A stretch of 64,000 bases of DNA from CAYPLH01 sp964411505 (GTDB lineage Bacteria; Bacillota; Clostridia; CAYPLH01; DUMO01). The stretch spans positions 18,452 through 82,451 of the forward strand of contig CAYPLH010000011.1 of the NCBI GenBank assembly GCA_964411505.1. Reading direction: 5' to 3'. The stretch's first letter is position 1; each line of letters starts with the position of its first letter. The notes under the pieces were generated by a model. That model saw only the letters and a program-made list of their open reading frames with translations. It was not told the origin of the DNA and ran no database searches. This document shows, piece by piece, positions 43,987 through 53,462 of the stretch. A program made the position numbers and the translations under genes.

Positions 43987-44565
43987 TTAGCCACTAATTA
44001 TCTTGTTTATAATACTCCATGCTTTTTGATCATCTTGGAATTGCTTGTCATCCTGTGAATTGTTCCCTCTGATATATGGCTTAAACCCAAACTTCTTGTA
44101 CATTTTGATTGCTTTGTAGCTCCAAGTCTGTGTGGTTAAATAAATATTACCAGTAAAACCCTGCTCATAAAAAAGCAAAAGAGCCTTGGATATCAATGCC
44201 TTACCCAAACCTTTACCTTGTTGATTTGGCATAACAGCAACCCAATGGATACGACCTTGTTCTTTGCCAAACAAATCACCATACCATGCAGTAGTTGTAG
44301 CTATCTTATCGCCGTTACTATCCTCGATAAAAATACAACGAGATTCCATTAACGAACTTTCCTTGCCAAATTCTCTTTGAAAGCGCTCTAACGCCTTTTG
44401 CTCATCTCCGAATTCACCGACTGAGGTTTCTATTTTAGCCCAGTCCTTTTCGTCTCCCTTTTCGTACATTGAAAACTTATATCCAACTGGTAAATTAATT
44501 TTTACGTCATTATTTATTTCATCCAATACCATAACCACTCCATAATGAGGTATTGACTTATCCAA
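43987..44565 (-). CDS. GNAT-family N-acetyltransferase
   Basis: 192 residues from TTG, behind AAGGAGACATAA. The acetyl-CoA-binding region HWVAVMPNQQGKGLGKALISKALLLF contains the Q/RxxGxG/A pyrophosphate loop, and the C-terminal YLTTQTWSYKAIKMYKKFGF is the usual motif B region. The first 65 residues look less conserved. The acceptor is unknown, and neighbours give no hint: tRNA-Pro on one side and a tiny membrane protein on the other. Confidence 0.85.
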   Translation of the reverse strand: MDKSIPHYGVVMVLDEINNDVKINLPVGYKFSMYEKGDEKDWAKIETSVGEFGDEQKALERFQREFGKESSLMESRCIFIEDSNGDKIATTTAWYGDLFGKEQGRIHWVAVMPNQQGKGLGKALISKALLLFYEQGFTGNIYLTTQTWSYKAIKMYKKFGFKPYIRGNNSQDDKQFQDDQKAWSIINKIISG

Positions 44566-44660
44566 ATTATGTCTCCTTCCTTGATAGCTAGGTATGTACT
44601 AGTAATACTTATTGAACCCCTAGCTCTACCAACATCCTTTTTTACTACTTTATAAGTAAT

Positions 44661-44837
44661 TTATCTTGTTCTTTTTCCAGTGGCTAATACATAAACAGCA
44701 TAAGCTGCAAGAACAATTATTGCTATAGGCAAAATTACCTTTATAGCAAAATTTAAAAGTGAAATTGCAATAATAACTAACACCAAAACTATTACACCTA
44801 TCACAGCAAACTTTATTAGACTATGCACTATAACCAT
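44661..44837 (-). CDS. Small membrane protein, 55-58 aa
   Basis: The frame reads MVIVHSLIKFAVIGVIVLVL, then VIIAISLLNFAIKVILPIAI and ends YVLATGKRTR: two membrane helices and a basic tail. AAAGGAG directly abuts ATG 44837, so GTG 44828, ten bases downstream, is the likelier start. Such small proteins are easily missed because of their length. No function known. It lies between the GNAT gene and the aminotransferase gene. Confidence 0.6.
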   Translation of the reverse strand: MVIVHSLIKFAVIGVIVLVLVIIAISLLNFAIKVILPIAIIVLAAYAVYVLATGKRTR

Positions 44838-45018
44838 TCTCCTTTTATGTAATTAATTATCTTAATTAATTTTATAATAAACTTCATATAAAGTCCAGTA
44901 TTATATAATAATTTTACAAGTTTTTATTAATATTTTTATAACTATACTTATCAACTTTTAAAAAAGTATTTCTTATAAAATTTATTATGTAACTAATATG
45001 TTATAAAATTAATACCCA

Positions 45019-46224
45019 TTAGGTATTAATCATCAAACAAGCAATTTCTTTAATTGCTGATATTGTATAATCAATCTCGCTAATAGTATTAAAGCACCCC
45101 AAACTCAATCGTACAACACCACTTTCCTTCGTACCCAGCGTTTCATGAGCTAAAGGGGCGCAATGCAAACCTGCACGAGTCGCAATGTTATAGTTCTCAT
45201 TTAGAATGTAGCTGATTTGCGTTGAATCAAATCCATTAATATTCATTGCTATAATGCCCGAATTACAGGTATCCTTGCTATATAGCACAACGCCTTCTAT
45301 CTTACTTAAACTTCTATGCAGTCGCTTTAAAAGCTCATCCTTATGCATCTTAATCTTATCAATGCCATAACAATTAATAAAGTCAAGACCAGACCCAAGC
45401 CCTATAATTCCCGGTGTATTGAGTGTCCCGCTTTCTAACATATCAGGCATCATATCAGGCTGGTACAGGTAATTAGATATACTTCCTGTGCCTCCCTGCA
45501 TTAGAGGTTCAAGCTTTATGTGATTTCCTGTGCATAATGCCCCTGTTCCCTGCGGACCTAATAGACCCTTATGCCCGGGAAAAGCAAGTAAGTCAATATT
45601 CATTTCTTCCATATCAACAGGTAATAAACCAGCCCCTTGTGATGCATCAACAAGGTATGTTATATTATATTTTCGCGCGATACTCCCTATCTTTTCAACA
45701 GGTAAAACAGTACCGTTAACATTTGATGATAAAGTAGTTACAATAAGTCTTGTGTTTGGTTTAATCGCATATTCTAGTACATTGGCATCAATTTCTCCAT
45801 ACTTCACACCTTTAATAATGGTGATTTCTACTCCAATATCCCTCTCTAACGTTTTAAGTGGTCTTATTACAGAATTATGCTCCATACTGGTTGTGATAAC
45901 ATGATCCCCTGGTCTTAATAATCCTTGGATAGCAATATTGAGAGCTTCTGTTGCATTTTTTGTAAAGCATACATTTAGTGGACTATTAACGTTAAAAAAC
46001 TTGCATATCTTTTCCCTAACCTCCATTAACCATCTGCTTGTTTTTTCAGCCATAAAATGGTTGCCTCTCCCAGGGTTTGCACAGTATCTCTCCATAAATT
46101 CTTTCATTTCTTCTATAACCTTTTTCGGCTTTGGGAACGATGTTGCTGCATTATCTAAATATACAACAGCATTGTCAGAAAAAGATTCTATTCTTTCACT
46201 ACTTTTATTAATAAGTTTTAGCAT
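45019..46224 (-). CDS. Class V aminotransferase / cysteine desulfurase-like protein
   Basis: 401 residues from the ATG behind TTTTGGAGGAAACA; an upstream frame from 46269 lacks a ribosome-binding site. It is a PLP enzyme with the Schiff-base lysine in FPGHKGLLGPQGTG, the N-terminal YLDNAATSFPKPKKV and ATEALNIAIQG. The late RAGLHCAPLAHETLG holds the cysteine used by SufS-type desulfurases. It best fits the EGC subgroup of class V enzymes, proposed to mobilise sulfur or selenium from cysteine or selenocysteine. There are no isc/suf scaffold genes nearby, so the physiological acceptor is open. Confidence 0.88.
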   Translation of the reverse strand: MLKLINKSSERIESFSDNAVVYLDNAATSFPKPKKVIEEMKEFMERYCANPGRGNHFMAEKTSRWLMEVREKICKFFNVNSPLNVCFTKNATEALNIAIQGLLRPGDHVITTSMEHNSVIRPLKTLERDIGVEITIIKGVKYGEIDANVLEYAIKPNTRLIVTTLSSNVNGTVLPVEKIGSIARKYNITYLVDASQGAGLLPVDMEEMNIDLLAFPGHKGLLGPQGTGALCTGNHIKLEPLMQGGTGSISNYLYQPDMMPDMLESGTLNTPGIIGLGSGLDFINCYGIDKIKMHKDELLKRLHRSLSKIEGVVLYSKDTCNSGIIAMNINGFDSTQISYILNENYNIATRAGLHCAPLAHETLGTKESGVVRLSLGCFNTISEIDYTISAIKEIACLMINT

Positions 46225-46406
46225 TGTTTCCTCCAAAAGACTTAAAGCTCTTAACCCTTTACTCTTCAAAGTAGAGCTTTATAGCTAAAAAAAAAGGAAA
46301 ATATAATAGTGTTTAATCCCTTAACCATCATATGCTAATGCCTTTGTAATGTTGATTTAATTTGAGTTTGTGTAATTAGTATAAGACACGTTCATTGAAT
46401 TATAAT

Positions 46407-46745
46407 GAGTAAACCTTTAAGCCGGGTTCTGTATTAAACAGTCATCTATCTAGGCTTTGCATTTCTGCAAAACTCAAGCCACCTATCCGGGACTGGCGGG
46501 CTACCATATTGTCCCTCTTTGCGGTGTTGCTCCAAGTGGGGTTTACATAGCCGGCAAGTCGCCATGCCGCTGGTGAGCTCTTACCTCACCTTTCCACCCT
46601 TACCGGAAAAACCGGCGGTATATCTCTGTTGCACTTTCCTTAAAGTCACCTTCACCGGGAGTTACCCGGCACTCTGCCCTCTGGAGCCCGGACTTTCCTC
46701 ATGTACGACCTTTCGGTACTGCACATGCGACTGTCTGGTTTACTC
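46407..46745 (-). ncRNA. rnpB: RNase P RNA (bacterial class A)
   Basis: The minus-strand transcript starts GAGTAAACCAGACAGTCGC and ends with GGTTTACTC, the ends pairing as helix P1. Conserved core segments are present: the 5' GAGGAAAGTCCGGGCTCC region, ACAGAGATATACCGCCGG, and the 3' GAACCCGGCTTAAAGG. The length of 339 nt fits. It processes the 5' leader of tRNA precursors. Confidence 0.95.
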
Positions 46746-46883
46746 AAAATATTATAATATGCTTGATAATTGGTTGAAGCTTTCTTACCAACTATCAGCA
46801 AAGATTACATTGAACTATTGCTATTGCTTGATACCTTGGTAAGGAAACTTGTTCATTAAATATACTACATCAACAAAAATATG

Positions 46884-47774
46884 TCAAGCAAAGCGCACAG
46901 GATTTTTTTCCCACTTGCTTTTAAAAATTTCAATAGTTTTAAACTCTTTTTCGATTAATTTAACCATGAGATCTTTAACAATTATCTCAGTTGAATAATG
47001 ACCTGCATCAATAACACAAAAACCTATTTCAGTAAGATCAATTGCTTCATTATGTTTAATATCACCTGTCACTAATACATCAGGTCTTTCTCTAAACAAA
47101 CCCGAGCGATTCCCGTCAAAACCACCACAAAAAACAGCTGCTTTTTGAATTCGTACAGGTACATTACCTATTACTCTAACATATTCTACTCCAAGGGCTT
47201 CTTTAAGCCTTTTGAGAAACTCACTAAAGGTACAGGATGGATTAATCATGCCTACCTTTCCAAGTCCGTATTCGTGTTCTTTTTTGTTCAATGCGGTGAT
47301 GTCATCAGCAATCATATCATTAGAAGAAGTTTCATCATTGAAGATAACTATCTCATTTGATGCAAATTCCTCATAGTGGAAGGATTTGTAAAAGTTCAAA
47401 TCTCGAATCTCAGAAAGCCCAAGAATGCTTGCTAAATACTCATTAAGACCTTCATTTGCAATATCTAAGTTTGTATGTGCACTATAAACCGCAATATCAT
47501 TCTTAATTAATTCATACAGTATTTTACCTTTAAAATCATCCTTTATAACTTTGGTTAATGGTTTGAAGATTATTGGGTGATGGGATATTATAAGATGCAC
47601 ATTTTTATGTACAGCTTCTTCTACAACTTCAGAAGTAACATCAAGGCAGACCATTATTTTTTTTATTTCATCATATAATCCGCCTAAAAGCAAGCCAGGA
47701 TTATCCCATTCCTCAGCCAGTGCTAAAGGTGCTATCTTCTCAAAATATGTTGATATCTGTTTGCATGTAACCAT
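46884..47774 (-). CDS. Nif3-like dinuclear metal-binding protein
   Basis: 296 residues. Metal-binding segments are LIISHHPIIFKPLTKV, YSAHTNLDIANEGLN and GDIKHNEAIDLTEIGFCVIDAGHYSTE. The length is between the short E. coli YbgI form and the longer YqfO form with a PII-like insert; the middle (about 115-215) is a short insert. GGAGGAATGAACT precedes the ATG. It lies 57 bp after trmK, the conserved order in Firmicutes. A GTP cyclohydrolase I type 2 role has been proposed for some relatives, but is not secure. Confidence 0.92.
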   Translation of the reverse strand: MVTCKQISTYFEKIAPLALAEEWDNPGLLLGGLYDEIKKIMVCLDVTSEVVEEAVHKNVHLIISHHPIIFKPLTKVIKDDFKGKILYELIKNDIAVYSAHTNLDIANEGLNEYLASILGLSEIRDLNFYKSFHYEEFASNEIVIFNDETSSNDMIADDITALNKKEHEYGLGKVGMINPSCTFSEFLKRLKEALGVEYVRVIGNVPVRIQKAAVFCGGFDGNRSGLFRERPDVLVTGDIKHNEAIDLTEIGFCVIDAGHYSTEIIVKDLMVKLIEKEFKTIEIFKSKWEKNPVRFA

Positions 47775-47831
47775 AGTTCATTCCTCCATGTCATATTGGA
47801 TTGCACCAGATGATAACTTACGATGCGATTT

Positions 47832-48515
47832 TCATATTTTAAGCTTTTCAATTTTAATAATTAATTCATTGATTTTTCTTATTCTTTCATCATTATTATG
47901 TAATGAGTCTTTCAGCCCATTTATTACTTTCCACAGCTTCGATATCCTTTGATCAATGTAATCATTAAGCAGTGGATCTTTTTTTTCAATTAACTTTTTC
48001 CCAATCAAACTATGGACATAATCAATCTTTTCCACTGTTCCAGTCCATTTTGTGCATATGACAGTATAAATTCGCCTGCCTTCTGCAATAAGCTCTTCAT
48101 CATAAATGGAAAACCCATTACTTAAAAGCCACTTTCTAACCTCGCTTATTGCAGTCATCGGTTGTATAATCATAGTTTTAGCTCTTTGCGCTTTTTCTAA
48201 GTCATCTTTCAGAATCCTTATAATAAGTTCTCCACCCATTCCTGAAATAACAACTACGTCTACATTCTCGTCATCTATAGGCTCCAGTCCTGCACCAATT
48301 CTTGTTTCAATTTTATCTCCAAGACCATAGGTATTAATGTTTCTTCTTGCAATCTCAACAGGACCTTTGCGTATATCTGAAGCTATTCCCTTTTTACACT
48401 TTCCTTCCATAACCAGATATATTGGGACAAATGCATGATCTGTGCCAATATCGGCCAACATTTCACATTTGGGTACTTTATTAGCTATTAGATATAGCCT
48501 TCCTTTTAAATTCAT
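47832..48515 (-). CDS. trmK: tRNA (adenine-N1)-methyltransferase TrmK
   Basis: 227 residues from the ATG behind GGAGGCGAAAA; the longer frame start at 48533 has no ribosome-binding site. The SAM-binding motif is MLADIGTDHAFVPIYLV, followed by VVVISGMGGELIIRIL and MIIQPMTAISEVRKWLLSNG, as in the YqfN/TrmK family that makes m1A22 in tRNA. A C-terminal coiled coil (KLWKVINGLKDSLHNNDERI) is typical. It is in a two-gene unit with the Nif3-like gene. Confidence 0.92.
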   Translation of the reverse strand: MNLKGRLYLIANKVPKCEMLADIGTDHAFVPIYLVMEGKCKKGIASDIRKGPVEIARRNINTYGLGDKIETRIGAGLEPIDDENVDVVVISGMGGELIIRILKDDLEKAQRAKTMIIQPMTAISEVRKWLLSNGFSIYDEELIAEGRRIYTVICTKWTGTVEKIDYVHSLIGKKLIEKKDPLLNDYIDQRISKLWKVINGLKDSLHNNDERIRKINELIIKIEKLKI

Positions 48516-48614
48516 TTTTCGCCTCCACAACATGGGTATGGGTAATTTTTTATAACTTGGACAAAACTATTATTGAAATATATAAAAAAACTTTATTCAT
48601 TCAGGAGGTTTCTT

Positions 48615-48794
48615 ATGATTTCACAATTCAGAGGTAAAATTAAAGATATTGAAGCTGCTTCCGAAACTGTAATTAGTGGAAGCGAAATTGTAAACACACA
48701 TATTAACAGCAAGGGAGGAGTATCAGGGAAAAAAAGCATTACCTCCCAGTTAACAACACAACCAGACTGCGAAAACAACATAGAGAAAAAATAG
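48615..48794 (+). CDS. Small uncharacterised protein, 59 aa
   Basis: The ATG lies six bases after AGGAGG, a near-ideal ribosome-binding site. The product (MISQFRGKIKDIEAASETV..., ending ENNIEKK) is hydrophilic, Ser/Thr-rich and has no membrane segment. It diverges from trmK. No family recognised; the translation signal supports a real gene. Confidence 0.6.
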   Translation: MISQFRGKIKDIEAASETVISGSEIVNTHINSKGGVSGKKSITSQLTTQPDCENNIEKK

Positions 48795-48838
48795 CCGGTA
48801 GAATTTTTTCATAAATATTATTTGCATTTTGGTAAAGT

Positions 48839-48915
48839 TGGTGGGCCTTCAGGGACTCGAACCCCGGACCGACCGGTTATGAGCCGGTTGCTCTAACCAA
48901 CTGAGCTAAAGGCCC
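48839..48915 (-). tRNA. tRNA with CAT anticodon (Met, or Ile2 after lysidine modification)
   Basis: Acceptor GGGCCTT pairs with AAGGCCC, discriminator A and an encoded CCA. The anticodon arm CCGGC-TCATAAC-CGG-type loop gives CAT. The body GGGCCTTTAGCTCAGTTGG plus the anticodon context CTCATAA resembles Bacillus tRNA-Ile2 more than elongator tRNA-Met, so C34 may be converted to lysidine by TilS to read ATA. Confidence 0.88.
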
Positions 48916-48918
48916 TAA

Positions 48919-48994
48919 TGGCTCCTCAAGTTGGACTCGAACCAACGACCCTGCGGTTAACAGCCGCATGCTCTACCGACTGAGCTATTGAGGA
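48919..48994 (-). tRNA. tRNA-Asn (GTT)
   Basis: Acceptor TCCTCAA pairs with TTGAGGA, discriminator G and an encoded CCA. The loop CTGTTAA gives anticodon GTT; the T-arm contains GGTTCGAGTCC. It lies 3 bp upstream of the CAT tRNA in the same transcript. Confidence 0.95.
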
Positions 48995-49139
48995 ATAATT
49001 TGGTTCATAATATTTTAGAACCAAATAACATTATACTTGTGCCTTAATAATTGTTCAAAGAAATAATTCCCGGCTATTAACCTTACGATCAAACTATGTT
49101 TGTGTTGCTCCAAAATTCGCTTTCATACTTGCTTTCACA

Positions 49140-49367
49140 TCATATTTCGTTATTATGTTTATTATTTCTAGTATACTCATTCAAAGCCTCTCTTAGCTTA
49201 GATGCATGTATCCCTTCATCCTCTGCAAATTCCTTAAACATTTCCCGAATATCATCTTCTTCAACCCTCTTTGAGTACATTTCAAAATCTCTTACCATTT
49301 CCATTGAATTTTCCCACGCTCTCATTAATCTATCATGGGTATTCATTTCAGGCTGATTTTTGTCCAT
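49140..49367 (-). CDS. Small ferritin-like/rubrerythrin-type helical protein, 75 aa
   Basis: Starts at the ATG (MDKNQPEMNTHDRLM...) with AGGTGG just upstream; a GTG three codons earlier overlaps that site. The product is two amphipathic helices, MRAWENSMEMVRDFEMYSKR and EMFKEFAEDEGIHASKLREAL. The ExxxY/ExxH spacing recalls half a ferritin-like di-iron bundle, and rubrerythrin-related small proteins of this kind occur in clostridia. Iron binding is inferred, and a dimer would be needed. It lies upstream of the tRNA pair and downstream of rpoD. Confidence 0.6.
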   Translation of the reverse strand: MDKNQPEMNTHDRLMRAWENSMEMVRDFEMYSKRVEEDDIREMFKEFAEDEGIHASKLREALNEYTRNNKHNNEI

Positions 49368-49515
49368 TTTCTCCACCTCTATTTAAATAGTATAACTCTA
49401 TTTGTATTTTTTCTTTAAAGCTAATTCGCTATCCGTGTTATTATTTGTAAGGATATATCTTTAATCCACTGGCAATATTCTCTTTTACATAATATAAACA
49501 ATATACTTCAAAAAA

Positions 49516-49537
49516 AAACTCGATATAAATCGAGTTT
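49516..49537 (-). terminator. rpoD terminator overlapping the stop codon
   Basis: AAACTCGAT-TTAT-ATCGAGTTT (minus strand) is followed by a long T-run. The first arm overlaps the rpoD stop codon region. Confidence 0.8.
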
Positions 49538-50612
49538 AATCAAGATAATCTTTTAATTTTTTACTTCGACTAGGATGTCGAAGTTTCCTTAACGCTTTAG
49601 CTTCTATCTGCCTGATCCTCTCTCTTGTCACATTGAATTCTTTTCCTACCTCCTCAAGAGTGCGAGCTCTTCCATCATCCAGCCCAAACCTTAATCTTAG
49701 GACTCTTTCTTCTCTTGGGGTTAAAGTATCAAGAACATCTATAAGCTGTTCCTTAAGTAATGTAAATGCAGCTGTTTCTGCAGGAGCAGGCGCCTCATCA
49801 TCAGGTATGAAGTCACCCAAATGACTATCCTCTTCCTCTCCGATCGGTGTTTCAAGAGAAACAGGCTCTTGGGAAATTTTCATTATCTCACGAACTCTTT
49901 CTACTGTCATATTCATTTCCACTGCAATCTCATCAGGCGTAGGTTCTCTGCCTAGTTCTTGCAGAAGCTGTCTGGACACTCTGATAAGTTTGTTTATAGT
50001 TTCAACCATATGCACAGGTATTCTTATAGTTCTGGCTTGGTCTGCAATTGCTCTTGTAATTGCCTGTCTGATCCACCAGGTTGCATACGTGCTGAACTTA
50101 AAACCTTTAGTATAATCAAACTTTTCAACCGCTTTTATAAGACCAAGATTTCCCTCCTGAATCAAATCAAGAAAAAGCATTCCACGACCAACATATCTTT
50201 TGGCTATACTTACAACAAGTCTAAGATTTGCTTCTGCTAATCTTTTCTTAGCTTCAATGCTTCCTTGCTCCATCTGCATAGCAAGTTCTCGTTCTTCTTC
50301 AGCAGTTAATAGCGCAACCTTTCCAATTTCTTTCAGATACATCCGCACAGGATCATCTATGCTGACTCCTTCAGGTACACTGATATCAATATTCTCGTTG
50401 TCCTCCTGAGCTTCTTCCACTTCAGCATCAAAATCACCTACAAGATCAATCCCGATATTCTCTACAGTTTCATATATTTTCTCAATTTGTTCCGGATTAA
50501 GTTCAACTTCTTCAAAGGCATCAATTATCTCTTTATAGGTCAACATGCCTTTTGACTTACCTTTCTCTACTAATTCTTTTAAAATACTCTTCTTATTGCT
50601 ACTAATCTTCAT
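49536..50612 (-). CDS. rpoD: RNA polymerase primary sigma factor (sigma-A)
   Basis: 358 residues. A short region 1.1 (about 1-75), region 1.2 DPVRMYLKEIGKVALLTAEEE, regions 2.1-2.4 (LRLVVSIAKRYVGRGM, FSTYATWWIRQAITRAI), region 3 and region 4 (TLEEVGKEFNVTRERIRQIE then KALRKLRHP) are all intact. It directs core RNA polymerase to TTGACA/TATAAT promoters. The ATG overlaps the end of dnaG by 11 bp, the classic dnaG-rpoD operon. AAGGAGGGAATCGGA precedes the ATG. Confidence 0.97.
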   Translation of the reverse strand: MKISSNKKSILKELVEKGKSKGMLTYKEIIDAFEEVELNPEQIEKIYETVENIGIDLVGDFDAEVEEAQEDNENIDISVPEGVSIDDPVRMYLKEIGKVALLTAEEERELAMQMEQGSIEAKKRLAEANLRLVVSIAKRYVGRGMLFLDLIQEGNLGLIKAVEKFDYTKGFKFSTYATWWIRQAITRAIADQARTIRIPVHMVETINKLIRVSRQLLQELGREPTPDEIAVEMNMTVERVREIMKISQEPVSLETPIGEEEDSHLGDFIPDDEAPAPAETAAFTLLKEQLIDVLDTLTPREERVLRLRFGLDDGRARTLEEVGKEFNVTRERIRQIEAKALRKLRHPSRSKKLKDYLD

Positions 50613-52404
50613 TCCGATTCCCTCCCTTCTTCAGGAGTAATATTTTTATCATAATTGATTTTAATTCGTGATTTAATTTTTCAACAACTCCTTCATCCTG
50701 TTGTGCTTGCAGTGAATCCAATATTTCCAACCTTCTTATATCAAGCTTATATAACTCAATTTTATTTAGTATATCCACTACACCCTTTTTAATATCATCG
50801 CAGTTACAATCTTCCTGCATAACACCACCGAACTTACCTGCCAGATCCTCATTGACAAAATTCAGTAGCTCAGCTGGTATTATTCCTTCCTTGCTCCTTA
50901 ATCTTTCAAATGCAAAATTCGCTACATCTGCATTTTCAGAAGTAAAATCATACTCGCCTAATCTGTCATTAATGACAAAGTAAGCACTGTTATCAATACA
51001 CAGAAAAGACAATAATATTCTTTCATAATATGCAAGCTTTTCTTCTTTATAAATACCCTCTTGGTTGCTGTTAACACTGTTTTTTTTAATTTCAAATGTT
51101 CTTCTTATCTTTTGCCCGGGTTTTGCTCTTTTATACACTTCAGTAGCAAGAGATTCTTTTGGAATATTATATTCTTTAGCAAGCTTACTTATATACATAT
51201 CTCTTTCTACTCTGTTATCAATTTTCGAAAGTAAGTCAGAGCATTTGTTTAAGAACTCAATTTTTCCATCTGTTGAGTCTATGTTAATCTGGTTTTTCAA
51301 AACTTTAATTTTATATTCTACAAGAGGTAATGCATTGTCTGCCAGCTTCCTGTATGATAATTCCCCATTCTTTTTTACAAATTCGTCCGGATCTTTTCCA
51401 TCAGGAAGAACCAGTACTTTAACATTACATCCTATACCATTCAAAATATCCAAGCCCCTTATGGTTGCAGCTTGTCCTGCAGTATCTGCATCATATGATA
51501 TAATTATTTCCTCAAAATATTTTTTTAACAATCTCCCCTGGCTTTCTGTCAGAGATGTTCCCAAAGAAGCTACAGCATTATTAATCCCGCATTGATGAAG
51601 TGATATACTATCCATATATCCTTCAACAACAATAACACTTTTCTCTCCAGAAGTTCGCGCAAAATTCATAGCATACAAGTTTTTTCTTTTGTTATACACA
51701 ATTGTTTCAGGTGAATTCATATATTTAGGACCAGACGAATCTATTATTCGACCTCCAAAACCAATAACATTACCTCGGATGTCAAATATAGGAAATATAA
51801 TTCTGCCTCTGAATCTGTCAAAATAACCGCCTTTTTTGTCTTTGATTATTAAGCCACTCTGTAATATTGATTGGGCATCAAAACCAACATGAACCAAGTA
51901 TCTATATAGTTCATCCCAATCTTCGGAACTGTATCCGATCCCAAATTTGGTAATCGTCTTAGCAGTTAATCCTCTATCTCCGAGATATTTCCTGACCTTT
52001 TCAGAACCACTGGCGTTTAATTTGTCATAAAAAAATCTTGCAGCCTGAGTATTGATCTTGGTAATACTTTTGATAAGCCCAGCTTTTCTAATGGCCTCTT
52101 TACTTTGCTCTTCAGGCAAAGGTATATGTGACCTTTCAGCCAGCAGTCTCACTGACTCAAGAAAATCAAGATTTTCTATATTCATAATAAATTGGATTAC
52201 GTTGCCACCTTTTCCGCAGCCGAAACAGTTATATATCTGTTTTGTAGGCGATACAGAAAGAGAAGGCGTTTTTTCTCTATGAAAAGGGCATAATCCAAAA
52301 TAGTTGGCACCTTTTTTTTCCAGCTTTATATACTCTGAAACAACATTTACTATGTCATTGCTTACTCTGACTTCCTCTATTAAATCTTCAGGATAGAACA
52401 ACAT
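50602..52404 (-). CDS. dnaG: DNA primase
   Basis: 600 residues. The N-terminal CHC2 zinc finger (CPFHREKTPSLSVS, then NCFGCGKGGN) covers about residues 38-66. The RNA-polymerase/TOPRIM core includes FGGRIIDSSGPKYMNSPET, VVEGYMDSISLHQ with the metal-binding acidic residue, and ISYDADTAGQAATIRG. The C-terminal helical part binds the replicative helicase. It makes RNA primers for replication. It forms an operon with rpoD, overlapping by 11 bp. Confidence 0.96.
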   Translation of the reverse strand: MLFYPEDLIEEVRVSNDIVNVVSEYIKLEKKGANYFGLCPFHREKTPSLSVSPTKQIYNCFGCGKGGNVIQFIMNIENLDFLESVRLLAERSHIPLPEEQSKEAIRKAGLIKSITKINTQAARFFYDKLNASGSEKVRKYLGDRGLTAKTITKFGIGYSSEDWDELYRYLVHVGFDAQSILQSGLIIKDKKGGYFDRFRGRIIFPIFDIRGNVIGFGGRIIDSSGPKYMNSPETIVYNKRKNLYAMNFARTSGEKSVIVVEGYMDSISLHQCGINNAVASLGTSLTESQGRLLKKYFEEIIISYDADTAGQAATIRGLDILNGIGCNVKVLVLPDGKDPDEFVKKNGELSYRKLADNALPLVEYKIKVLKNQINIDSTDGKIEFLNKCSDLLSKIDNRVERDMYISKLAKEYNIPKESLATEVYKRAKPGQKIRRTFEIKKNSVNSNQEGIYKEEKLAYYERILLSFLCIDNSAYFVINDRLGEYDFTSENADVANFAFERLRSKEGIIPAELLNFVNEDLAGKFGGVMQEDCNCDDIKKGVVDILNKIELYKLDIRRLEILDSLQAQQDEGVVEKLNHELKSIMIKILLLKKGGNRNED

Positions 52405-53007
52405 TCATCCACCGAACTTTCTAACCTATAAATTCCTCCCCCACATCTAGATAAAAGCTTGTCTATTATCTATAGATATTTGTTCGACATTTTTATTAAT
52501 AATCCTTCTTTTTTATAAAAAATAAATTATGAAATAAAATTTTATTATTGTTTTAGAACTTACCATTAAGTGAGTTACTGTTAAGGGGTGAGAAATCTTA
52601 TGCGAATATTTTTGTTGTGTCAGTTGGTCAATTGAAAAGGTAGAAAAATTGAGTGATCAAGGGGTTGAAGAACTGTGGCTGGTAAACATTTGGTGTTGAA
52701 CATATACAAGCTTTGTGGTAGTATTTTATGTGTTCACGCGGGTTAACTTGATTCGTCTTATAAAAATATATTAAAAGTCTGACGGCACAATTGTTCCGCT
52801 CGCTTTTAGGCGAATGCCCCGCTCAACACCATTATTTTGCTTATTTAATATGATAATATATTTATGAATCTCTACACATAAGATAGAACGTAATAATTCT
52901 ATACAATATGCCTATTAACTAGAAGCTTTGTGCTCTTTAAAAATCGTATTGAAGAATTAAAGACGTTCCATATAGATATTTTTTTTGGGAAAAAGGGGAC
53001 GTGAGGG
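52405..53007. other. 603-bp gap with no recognisable gene
   Basis: Between dnaG (minus) and a small membrane protein gene (plus). It is AT-rich except for a short GC-rich patch near 52781-52830 (GTCTGACGGCACAATTG, GGCGAATGCCCCGCTC). I found no tRNA, riboswitch motif or strong hairpin. It must contain the dnaG-rpoD promoter and probably the promoter of the gene at 53008. Confidence 0.5.
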
Positions 53008-53283
53008 ATGCAAGCAAATTTAAAACAAAGCATCAAAAAGATTGTGTTGGAGCTAAGTAAACTTGGTACTTTGCCCAAATCTATAATAAAATACGGAGCG
53101 TGGATATTTCTGGGAGTCTTTGCTTTTGGAACTCTGCTCATAGTACTTAACCGGACAGTATATAGTTATGATTTATATTACGAATTTCTGGCAATCAACA
53201 TCATAAAAGCGAGCTTTACATTGCTAGCTGAAGCAGTCATTGGAGGAATTCTAATAGACTTTTTCATGAAAAAGCTATCATGA
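53008..53283 (+). CDS. Small two-helix membrane protein, 91 aa
   Basis: Behind AAGGGGACGTGAGGG. A basic N-terminus (QANLKQSIKKIVLELSKLG) is followed by two membrane helices (GAWIFLGVFAFGTLLIVLN; AINIIKASFTLLAEAVIGGIL) and a short FMKKLS tail. Both ends are predicted to be cytoplasmic. I do not recognise a characterised family. It stands alone between the dnaG-rpoD and secDF transcripts. Confidence 0.7.
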   Translation: MQANLKQSIKKIVLELSKLGTLPKSIIKYGAWIFLGVFAFGTLLIVLNRTVYSYDLYYEFLAINIIKASFTLLAEAVIGGILIDFFMKKLS

Positions 53284-53312
53284 TTTTTTTGTAAAATCTT
53301 TATAACGCGCTG

Positions 53313-53336
53313 AAAAAGGTGGCTTCGCCACTTTTT
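53313..53336. terminator. Hairpin after the 91-aa gene
   Basis: AAAAAGGTGGC-TTC-GCCACTTTTT: a terminator for the plus-strand gene ending at 53283. It is also a member of the dispersed GGTGGC/GCCAC hairpin family at 36850 and 43491. Confidence 0.7.
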
Positions 53337-53340
53337 AAAG

Positions 53341-53368
53341 AATCCCGGAGAACTTGTCCTCCGGGATT
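53341..53368 (-). terminator. Terminator of secDF
   Basis: AATCCCGGAG and its exact complement around an 8-nt loop, 95 bp after the secF stop codon. Confidence 0.6.
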
Positions 53369-53462
53369 TACTTAGTGTATCAAGTCTCGAACATACCTGA
53401 AATTTTGGAAGATTCAATTCTGCCAAAATGCAATTTATATAGAAGCGATACTTTTTGTTATG

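Noticed and set aside
51065..51595. 176-codon plus-strand open frame
   Set aside because: It lies opposite dnaG, whose catalytic motifs are intact; the hydrophobic composition is a codon-shadow effect.
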